In this document: positions 19,858 to 26,450 of the stretch, piece by piece
How the letters are laid out: every line of letters begins with the position of its first letter
How positions within the stretch are numbered: position 1 is the stretch's first letter
Notes under the pieces: generated by a model
What the model was told of the DNA's origin: nothing
What the model saw: the letters and a program-made list of their open reading frames with translations, nothing else
The model's database searches: none
Origin: a virus
Reading direction: 5' to 3' (one strand)
DNA: 26,450 nucleotides
IMG/VR virus record: IMGVR_UViG_3300033571_021301
Location: 1-26,450 of that record
Program-made: the position numbers and the translations under genes

Positions 19858-21556
19858 GGGTATTTGTGTCCAATAAGCCCTTGGTTACGCTGTCCAAAAT
19901 GACCACCGAACTATTCAAACCTGTAGCGGTCGATGCCCCAACCCCTGACCCTATGGCTGTTCTAACCTTGTCACTAATCCAAGTTGCCGTATCTCCAGCA
20001 GTTGCCCCACCACCCCCGGAAGCGGTCACGAAACGATAGTTGTACTCACCCAACGCATTTGTGTCCAACAAACCAGTCGTAGCATCGTCTAAGCGCAAAA
20101 GAGCAATAATTTGCCAATCACCTGTTCCTGTTGATGTGCCAGAACCTGTTGCTGTTCTTAGTACAGTTCTCAAACCATCACTTGAAGAAGATCCAGTACC
20201 GTCACCTGTCGCATCACGCGGAGCAATATGCAAGCCCGTAGCCGAATCCCCGGCAGTAGCCGACCCAGAACCGACAGCGGTGCGGTCAGCGATATGCAAA
20301 CCAACAGCCGTACCCCCTGATGTGCCTGACCCGGTAGCTGTTCTAGTGAATGTCTCAAACGAAGCAGGAGCAAGCTTGTAGGAGACAGTATGGCTTTGGG
20401 CCGTAATCACATGCTCAATATGTTCAATAGTGACGTTCTGATAGATGGTGGAAGGGCTGCCAATAGCATAAGTTTTAAGCACTCGAATATCAGAACCGAT
20501 ATCAAGATCAATGATCTGTTGCTGTTCAGCAGGAGACACCAAAGCCCCGGCAAACTGGACTTCCAAACCGTCAAAACGGTAACTAGGAATACTGTAAAGA
20601 GACAGCAAATAATCCGCTAAATCTTGTGCATCCGAGTCAGAACACAACAAATTGTTTACCGAAAGAGCTGCGATACCAAAAGTAGATTGGCTAGTCGCAT
20701 CGTCAGCCACTCCGGGGTTGATTGAGTCAATTGGCGTACAGATAACACGGTTGTAGAGGTTTTCTTGCCCATAAACAATGGACAATCGGTTGTATTCGCT
20801 TCCAACCCCATCATCGCTGAAATAGTGGTCAATCGTTGGTGATCCTGTGACGCGACTGCCAAAGAAAAGTGTTCCATCACCCTTGACAACCAAAACGCCA
20901 CGTTCTGTGGCCGCTACAGCTTGCAACGCATCTAAAGCCCTTGTGCCAAAGGCAATAGGGTCATCAAGACAGGTAATAGTTCCTGACTCAATATCTGTCG
21001 TACCTGAAAACCCGATTTCCGGGAGATCCAAAATCGCTGAAACTCTTGCGCCGCTTAACTGGCTAGTTGGCAAATACTCATCCAAATACGCATTCGCCAA
21101 CAACACGAAATCATCGGCCACATCAATAGTCACCGTTGACCGCGTTATCGGTGAACTTGTTGGATCATAAGAAATATCAATATCGGTAATTCGACCTGTA
21201 AAAATCGCTGTGCTGCCATAATAAACGGTCACTTTGCGGCGAATCGTGACACCAGAAGTATCGGTTACTGGGTCGTAATAGCGAGATTGAGTGTTTTTAG
21301 GGTCTAATTCACGGTCATTATTGGTCAAAACCAAGGTCATAATCCCGGCTTGAAAATCCTGAAACTGGTCATGGCGACCGCGAGAAATGCGTATTTCCTG
21401 AACTCGATCAGTAATGTCATCTGTCGTTCTGCCATCCAAATAGCAGTTTCCACCCAAAACACCTAACGATGAGTCATCTAGGGTGAACTCGTTTGAGGGT
21501 AAAGCGAGATCTGCCAAAACACTATAAGTACCGCCCCAAGGCATTAACTGTGGCAT
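19847..21556 (-). CDS. Minor tail protein (tail tip/hub) with C-terminal repeats
   Basis: A 569-aa protein directly after the tape measure (two bases between stop and start), the usual place for the distal tail or tail hub protein. The first ~390 residues form a beta-rich body with DITDRVQEIRISRGR, LVLTNNDRELDPKN, a RRKVTVYYGSTAIFTGRITD strand pair and HVITAQSHTVSYKLAP at the end, all typical of actinophage tail-tip proteins. Residues ~400-569 contain degenerate repeats of 'GLHIAxRTAxGSGxxxAG' type and a LLDTN motif twice (TTGLLDTNAL, TKGLLDTNTL), which look like shaft or display repeats. It probably joins the tail tube to the receptor-binding fibres encoded next. Confidence 0.8.
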   Translation of the reverse strand: MPQLMPWGGTYSVLADLALPSNEFTLDDSSLGVLGGNCYLDGRTTDDITDRVQEIRISRGRHDQFQDFQAGIMTLVLTNNDRELDPKNTQSRYYDPVTDTSGVTIRRKVTVYYGSTAIFTGRITDIDISYDPTSSPITRSTVTIDVADDFVLLANAYLDEYLPTSQLSGARVSAILDLPEIGFSGTTDIESGTITCLDDPIAFGTRALDALQAVAATERGVLVVKGDGTLFFGSRVTGSPTIDHYFSDDGVGSEYNRLSIVYGQENLYNRVICTPIDSINPGVADDATSQSTFGIAALSVNNLLCSDSDAQDLADYLLSLYSIPSYRFDGLEVQFAGALVSPAEQQQIIDLDIGSDIRVLKTYAIGSPSTIYQNVTIEHIEHVITAQSHTVSYKLAPASFETFTRTATGSGTSGGTAVGLHIADRTAVGSGSATAGDSATGLHIAPRDATGDGTGSSSSDGLRTVLRTATGSGTSTGTGDWQIIALLRLDDATTGLLDTNALGEYNYRFVTASGGGGATAGDTATWISDKVRTAIGSGVGASTATGLNSSVVILDSVTKGLLDTNTLDN

Positions 21557-21557
21557 G

Positions 21558-24500
21558 TTACTGAGTCTTTACAGGTATTTTGCCGTTACGTCGTTGGTAG
21601 CGAATCAGCTCATTAACAATCGCATCACCAATAGAAGCACCATCAGCCCCCATCCCGGCGTTCACCGTGATATTGATTGGTTGGCCACCGCCCATCATCC
21701 GCTCCAAACGATCCATAGGGATAATAGCTTCTGGACCCTTTTCGCCAATCATGCCGATCTGCGGCGAAGTGATCAGGCCGCCTTTCGCATGGGTCAAACC
21801 TTGAGCCTTGAAAGCCGCGTAAAGGTTCGGGAAAGCAATCTTTGCTGAAGCAACAGGCGTACTTGACTTCAATGCCCCTGCTTCCGGGTGAAGATCTCGG
21901 ACAGCAGAAATGAAAGAACCGTACTTGCCAGAAGCTGCAACGGCTTTAGCGGCTGAAATCTTATCAGCAACCGTTTTTGGCGGTGCGCCTGTAGTTGCGT
22001 CTTTTCCAGCCAAATCAGTCAACTCAGGGATAGTTAAGTCAGGCATGGAATCTTGCAACGCTTCCAATCTTGCTTCCAAACCATCAACAAGTTTCTGAGC
22101 CAAAGCAATACCAGCATCATAGAAAGTTGAACCAAGCAAAGTCTTGAGATTTTCAGCCGTTTCAAGCAACGAGTTTTCAATCTTTGTTGACGTTGCAACA
22201 GCCTCAGAACCGCCATCCAACAAGGCTTGCGCGATCTCTGAACCAGCCTCAACACCAGCATTAAGAACCTGCTGGATAGCACCCGGAGAGAAACCAGCAG
22301 CAATCAGTTGCTTAATCTTCTCGGCAAAAGCAGTCGCATTCTGAGCCTGTGCAGCCAACGCCGCAATGAAATCAGCACCAACTCGATCACCAACCTTGAA
22401 ATACTGGTCAGCAACCTTCAAACCAGCCTTCTCTGAAACCTCGCCAATCTCCGTAAACAGTCTGTTTGTCTCAGCAACAGCAGCCGAACCACCAGCAATC
22501 AGTTCATCTGCCATCAAACCGCCCGTAACAGCACCAGCCTGAATAATCTGATCCATACCATCTTTAGACAAGCCCATCGTCAACAACTGTTGAATCTTGC
22601 CTGCAAAACCCTTTGCCTGCTCAACCTGAGCGCGTAACTGATCCAAGAACGAAATCTGTTTCGCCTGAGCAGCCGAAGCCTTATCAGTCGCATCAGCCAA
22701 AGCTTCTTGCGCCGGGATCAGGTCAATAGCAGCCTTTTGGATTTCCTCAAAAGCCTCACGGCGAGCCTTTCGACCAGAAGCGTTTGAATACTTATCAATC
22801 GCATCATTGAACTTTTGGTTGGCAGTATCGGCCATGTCCTGTGCTTTAGCAAGGTTCTCGTTAGCCGTAACAAGATCCTGTGCGGCTGACTGTTGCTTAG
22901 AAATAGCGTCAGACATGCTCAAAATAGACGAAATTGAATCCCCAACAGACTTGGCATAATCATCATGGATTTGCCTTGCTTCCTCAATCTTTTCGTTGTA
23001 TTCGTCAGCCTTTTGTTTAGCGACAGACATAGCATTGCCGAAATCAAAAGCACCCATAATCGCGTCATCAGTAGCCGATCGAAGAGCATCCAGCTTGGCT
23101 TTCAACTCTTCCAACTTCTTAGAAGCCGCCTCAATAGCAACGTTGTATTTCTTGGTGATCTGCTCAATCAACTTCTCTTTTTGCTTCTGCAACGCTTTAT
23201 CAGCATCCCCGGCTTTCTTAGACGCATCGCTTACTCGCGTCAAACTTCCAGCAACAGAGTCATAAGCCTTAGATTCCTTCTCCAAAACAGCCAAAGTCGC
23301 ATTCAACTGAGCCAAATAGCGAGCTTGAGTATCGTCACGCGACTTAGCAGGGTTCATCAACTCCAAAGCCTTGACAACAGCAGCGATCTTTTCCTTCACC
23401 CCGGTGATATCGGCATCAATCATCACCTTTGTGCGAAGACCTGACAGGAGGTTCATTGACTCCAAAATCGCGTTAATCTGCTCATCGGTAGCCTTACCAG
23501 CCTTTGCTGACCTGATAAAGCCTTCAATCATCACCGAACTAGCAGCGGCAATCTCTTCCTTACCCTTGCCCATGTTATACATGGCCGCTGAGTTCTTGTT
23601 GATCTGCTCAAACAGGTCAAAACCAGCACTCGTTAACGAATCAAAGTCTCCACGTGCAGCTTTAGCAGCATCTTGCACACCAGTCATCGCCTCGCGCATC
23701 TCATACCAAGTCTTCGCATTGGCAACAGCGTCATAGTTCTCGATACCAAACATGGCTTTAGCCATTTCCTCAGCCGTAGCCTTGCCATCCTCGGCGGCAG
23801 CCTTAAACTCCTTCAAACGGTCAATCATCGTGGAAACAGCCATCTCAGCCTTTTCAGTTTCCTTAGCAACCTTCTTCTCTGCATCAGAAGTCTTATTTAG
23901 TTCTTTACCGACCGCATTCAAAATATCCAAATATGTTTGGTCTGTTGCCACTTTCCCAGCAGCTTTCAACTCAGCTTCCGTTGTGGCCTGAATGTTTCTG
24001 ACAATCTGTGCTTCTTCCTTACCTAAAGCAACAACCGCGTCTAAGTGACCCTGAACGAAATCTTTGATACTGGTTTTCTCTGCCTGATCATCAAGTTCTT
24101 CAATCTGTGCAGCAAGATCTTTATATTGAGCTGATACTTCACCGATAACAGTACCGTTGTCGTCATATGCACTAACAGCACTTGCAATATCTTTTGCTCC
24201 CGCAACACTTGCACCAGCCATAATTGCCATCGCATAAGCAGCGTCATAAGAGCTCTTATTGAAAGCCATCAAAGTAGGAATAGCGTCTTCTTGGCTGGCG
24301 TTCACATAGTTCAAAGCAGAAGATAGTTTTTCTCCATCTTCCCCGGTTTTAAGAATCGTTTTTCCAAGTTGCTCCGTAGAAGACAAATACTGAGACAATG
24401 CTTCTTTATTTTTCTTCAAACTAGCGACTTGTGTATCAATAGCCTCAGTTAATGCTTTAGTACGTTCCTCAACCTGTTTATTACGGTTAGAGAATGCAGT

Positions 24501-26141
24501 AAATATCTTGAAAACAGCGTAAAGGGCAATTGCGATCAACAACATCGGAAGCACCGAAGCCATAAAGTTGAGAGCCGCAGTTTTCATAGCCATAAAGCCC
24601 TGAACGGTCATAGCCGTGAAAGCCTGCATCCCGGTAGCACCAAATCGACTAGCGGTAGCAAAATACTCCACCATCCCGGAAGCAAACATCGTGGCTTTAC
24701 CAAACAACATTTGTGCGGTAGTCGCCGTACCTGTAGCAATCGCACTCTGGGCTGCAGCAACCTTCTGCATTACCAAAGCGGCAACAAACTTGACACCAAT
24801 GAGGATAATTAAAGGCTCAAGCAAAGGCCCCATCATCTCAAGCACAGAAGCAAACGCATAGAACGCGCCAGAAACAACTGTAATAACCCCTGCAAGTGGC
24901 CCAGCCAACACCTCAACAATGCTTGAAATGCCTTCCAAAATCGCTTCTGCAGCCCGACCAATAGCCTTGCTGAACTTAAGGAAAGCAGGAACTAATGGAA
25001 CTGCAGCCTTCGCTACGCGAGAAAAACTGTCTCGAAGTTTAGGGTTCAAAGCAACAAGCACACCGATACCAGCAACTACCGGGTTCAAACCGCCTGCCAA
25101 GCCCTTCAAAGGTGTCATTAGCAAAAGACTCTTACCAGCCATCGTTGTTATAGCGGTTGCGGCAGCCATCAACATTGGCGTGAACTTGCTAATGGACTCT
25201 CCTAATCCATCAACATCAAGTTTCGCATCTTTGAAGTTTTTAATCATTGCGGCTAACTTCTCAATACCAGCCGTAAATGGGGCAAACAGCATCGTCATAG
25301 CGGTTGTCAACTCGCTAACAACTGGATATAAAGCCCCGCCTTCACGAAGTAACTTTGAAAACCCGGAGAACAAGTCATATGAGGCTTTAATCATTGGGCC
25401 GAAACCAGCAAGCAACGCATTACCCATCGCCACCTGCATATCGTTCACAATTCGAGGGAACGAACGTAGAACCTTTCCGGGTTCTTGCATGGCCGCCGTG
25501 TAAACACCAGCAACCTTTGCACCTTCATCCATGATCAGGTTGATAATTGCCTGTTGACGCTCTTGAGCGTTCAAAGTGTTTGAGGTTTTACCGATTTCTA
25601 ATGCGTAACGGGCATAACCTGCTGAAGCTTGCTCTGAAACACCAGCAGATTTGAGCAACATACTGTTACCCGTTTTGATAGCACGGGTCAGAATCATTGC
25701 CGTATCGGTTGAGTTCTTTTGCGAAATAACCGCCAAGTCCTGTGCTACACGCGCAACTTTGGAGGCTTCAGCCATATCAAGGTTGCCTTGAGCAAACTCA
25801 ATAGCCATCTGCTGTGCGGCAGCCATCTCAATACCGTTGTCACGGATGGCGTTAGCAGCCGATTTAATGTTTTTTGCACCGATCCCGGTGGACTTACCAA
25901 TCGCATCAATAGCGACGTTCAACTCCGAAACACGGGCGGCAGCTTGGAATGATGCTTTGCCCCATTTGACAAGGGCAAAAGCAGCACCACCAATAACAGC
26001 CCCGGCAGCGACTAAGCCTTTATTTACGCCACCAACGGTTTGATTTAACTGATTTGCAGAGGATGAGGCTTGTTGAAAAGCCTTGGTGAAGCCATCGTCA
26101 ATCGCACGTAAGTGCGCTATAACTTGGATATCTTCGGCCAT
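21558..26141 (-). CDS. Tail tape measure protein
   Basis: At 1527 aa it is the longest gene here and sets tail length (by the usual ~1.5 angstrom per residue, a tail of roughly 230 nm). The N-terminal part has the characteristic VAAGAVIGGAAFALVKWGKA and a phage-tail domain (DLAVISQKNSTDTAMILTRA, KSAGVSEQASAGYARYALE). Hydrophobic segments in the middle include VLPMLLIAIALYAVFKIF and PLLEPLIILIGVKFVAALV. A long coiled-coil region covers about 900-1200. The C-terminus has the family ending GGLITSPQIGMIGEKGPEA and IIPMDRLERMMGGG. A strong ribosome binding site (AGGAGGTGA) precedes the ATG and lies in the end of the frameshifted chaperone T. Confidence 0.97.
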   Translation of the reverse strand: MAEDIQVIAHLRAIDDGFTKAFQQASSSANQLNQTVGGVNKGLVAAGAVIGGAAFALVKWGKASFQAAARVSELNVAIDAIGKSTGIGAKNIKSAANAIRDNGIEMAAAQQMAIEFAQGNLDMAEASKVARVAQDLAVISQKNSTDTAMILTRAIKTGNSMLLKSAGVSEQASAGYARYALEIGKTSNTLNAQERQQAIINLIMDEGAKVAGVYTAAMQEPGKVLRSFPRIVNDMQVAMGNALLAGFGPMIKASYDLFSGFSKLLREGGALYPVVSELTTAMTMLFAPFTAGIEKLAAMIKNFKDAKLDVDGLGESISKFTPMLMAAATAITTMAGKSLLLMTPLKGLAGGLNPVVAGIGVLVALNPKLRDSFSRVAKAAVPLVPAFLKFSKAIGRAAEAILEGISSIVEVLAGPLAGVITVVSGAFYAFASVLEMMGPLLEPLIILIGVKFVAALVMQKVAAAQSAIATGTATTAQMLFGKATMFASGMVEYFATASRFGATGMQAFTAMTVQGFMAMKTAALNFMASVLPMLLIAIALYAVFKIFTAFSNRNKQVEERTKALTEAIDTQVASLKKNKEALSQYLSSTEQLGKTILKTGEDGEKLSSALNYVNASQEDAIPTLMAFNKSSYDAAYAMAIMAGASVAGAKDIASAVSAYDDNGTVIGEVSAQYKDLAAQIEELDDQAEKTSIKDFVQGHLDAVVALGKEEAQIVRNIQATTEAELKAAGKVATDQTYLDILNAVGKELNKTSDAEKKVAKETEKAEMAVSTMIDRLKEFKAAAEDGKATAEEMAKAMFGIENYDAVANAKTWYEMREAMTGVQDAAKAARGDFDSLTSAGFDLFEQINKNSAAMYNMGKGKEEIAAASSVMIEGFIRSAKAGKATDEQINAILESMNLLSGLRTKVMIDADITGVKEKIAAVVKALELMNPAKSRDDTQARYLAQLNATLAVLEKESKAYDSVAGSLTRVSDASKKAGDADKALQKQKEKLIEQITKKYNVAIEAASKKLEELKAKLDALRSATDDAIMGAFDFGNAMSVAKQKADEYNEKIEEARQIHDDYAKSVGDSISSILSMSDAISKQQSAAQDLVTANENLAKAQDMADTANQKFNDAIDKYSNASGRKARREAFEEIQKAAIDLIPAQEALADATDKASAAQAKQISFLDQLRAQVEQAKGFAGKIQQLLTMGLSKDGMDQIIQAGAVTGGLMADELIAGGSAAVAETNRLFTEIGEVSEKAGLKVADQYFKVGDRVGADFIAALAAQAQNATAFAEKIKQLIAAGFSPGAIQQVLNAGVEAGSEIAQALLDGGSEAVATSTKIENSLLETAENLKTLLGSTFYDAGIALAQKLVDGLEARLEALQDSMPDLTIPELTDLAGKDATTGAPPKTVADKISAAKAVAASGKYGSFISAVRDLHPEAGALKSSTPVASAKIAFPNLYAAFKAQGLTHAKGGLITSPQIGMIGEKGPEAIIPMDRLERMMGGGQPINITVNAGMGADGASIGDAIVNELIRYQRRNGKIPVKTQ

Positions 26142-26145
26142 TTAA

Positions 26146-26340
26146 TCACCTCCTGCGTTTGCTTGCTTGTTCAGCCTCGTAAGCCCTTAACTTGTATAGG
26201 GCGGCCCACTCGACTATTTCGGCAGAGGTGATTGGGAGATGGGCAGGTGAGCCGTACAAAAGTTCAGCCACCGTGCGCCCCAACTTCTCCGCTAGTTCGA
26301 AGAGGAACCGCCGTTCTGTGTTGATGAGGAGTCTTTTCCC
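26146..26340 (-). CDS. Tail assembly chaperone, frameshift extension (T part)
   Basis: This frame has no proper start; it is entered by a -1 shift at G_GGA_AAA (26340-26334) from the upstream chaperone. After the slip it reads GKRLLINTERRFLFELAEKL, then GRTVAELLYGSP, ITSAEIVEWAALYKLRAYEA and a basic end. The 'iTs.E..eW.alY.l' motif is typical of the T extension of actinophage G-T chaperones. The 65-codon extension ends five bases before the tape measure start. In lambda and many siphophages the G and G-T products in set ratio wrap and fold the tape measure protein. Confidence 0.85.
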   Translation of the reverse strand, partial: GKRLLINTERRFLFELAEKLGRTVAELLYGSPAHLPITSAEIVEWAALYKLRAYEAEQASKRRR

Positions 26341-26450
26341 GCTACATCAATGGCATCAGCACCAAAACCCGACAATCGCATAGCGACCGTGTTGATCTTC
26401 TCCAACGCCGCGCCATTCTTGGACATGATGGTGTCCTTGTCAGCGTGGGT
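26292..26450 (-). CDS. Tail assembly chaperone G (partial, upstream part outside window)
   Basis: The zero-frame gene enters from the right edge and reads THADKDTIMSKNGAALEKIN, TVAMRLSGFGADAIDVAGKD, then a Ser/Asn-rich tail ending at TAG (26292-26294). Only the last 52 codons are in the window, and the true start is not visible. The heptamer G_GGA_AAA is in the correct phase of this frame 13-15 codons before the stop. Position just before the tape measure gene gives the identity. Confidence 0.8.
   Translation of the reverse strand, partial: THADKDTIMSKNGAALEKINTVAMRLSGFGADAIDVAGKDSSSTQNGGSSSN
26334..26340 (-). other. -1 programmed frameshift site
   Basis: Minus strand GGGAAAA, in zero-frame phase G_GGA_AAA, a canonical X_XXY_YYZ slippery heptamer. 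It joins the G frame to the T frame. Confidence 0.85.

Noticed and set aside
1-26450. tRNA, rRNA, insertion sequence, integrase or attachment sites.
   Set aside because: None seen on either strand in reading through; a lysogenic lifestyle can neither be supported nor excluded from this window.

Overview
The window looks like part of a tailed, siphovirus-type bacteriophage genome whose host is an actinobacterium. The evidence is a WhiB-family iron-sulfur regulator (a family confined to Actinobacteria and their phages), a tape measure and frameshifted tail-chaperone organisation typical of actinophages, and many short genes joined by ATGA or TAATG overlaps. Base composition is moderate (roughly mid-forties % GC by eye). 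With tail-appendage proteins of a kind known from aquatic phages, this suggests a freshwater or marine host, but that is inference. No integrase, tRNA, rRNA or CRISPR array was seen. Terminase, portal, capsid, DNA polymerase and helicase genes lie outside the window.

Nearly all genes are on the minus strand, so transcription runs from right to left. 26450-19150 is the tail module: tail assembly chaperone G with a -1 frameshift to T at a G_GGA_AAA slippery site, a 1527-aa tape measure, a 569-aa minor tail protein, then small tail proteins behind their own promoter. 19143-15918 is an adhesion module: a glycine-rich fibre gene plus a ~112-aa partner gene, present twice, with a sulfotransferase between the copies. 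15831-14089 is a secreted threonine-rich repeat protein. 14014-12323 is the lysis cassette: several small membrane proteins, a lipoprotein and an M15/VanY-type endolysin.

12291-8676 holds an HTH protein, a metallophosphoesterase, a small conserved protein and a cytosine-5 DNA methyltransferase with a greatly expanded, repeat-filled specificity region. 8642-3839 is replication and recombination: a YqaJ-like exonuclease with an annealing protein, an intrinsic terminator, an O-like initiator with an embedded iteron array (probable origin), a G39P-like helicase loader, HNH nuclease, RusA-like resolvase and small DNA-binding proteins. 3766-809 contains two short operons driven by two near-identical promoters, each with a 5' hairpin. 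They encode a zinc-ribbon protein, small proteins, a 34-aa acidic/Cys peptide, a zincin metallopeptidase, an amidoligase and a class II glutamine amidotransferase. A single plus-strand gene (525-812) and WhiB (34-477) close the left end.

The most unusual signals are these: (1) an origin-like iteron array inside the initiator gene; (2) every CCGG in the window sits inside CCSGG, with no exception found, next to a phage methyltransferase; (3) the pentamer CGCAT is extremely strand-biased; (4) duplicated promoters whose transcripts begin with a covarying hairpin; (5) an amidoligase, amidotransferase, zincin and micropeptide neighbourhood that could form a peptide- or cell-wall-modifying system.
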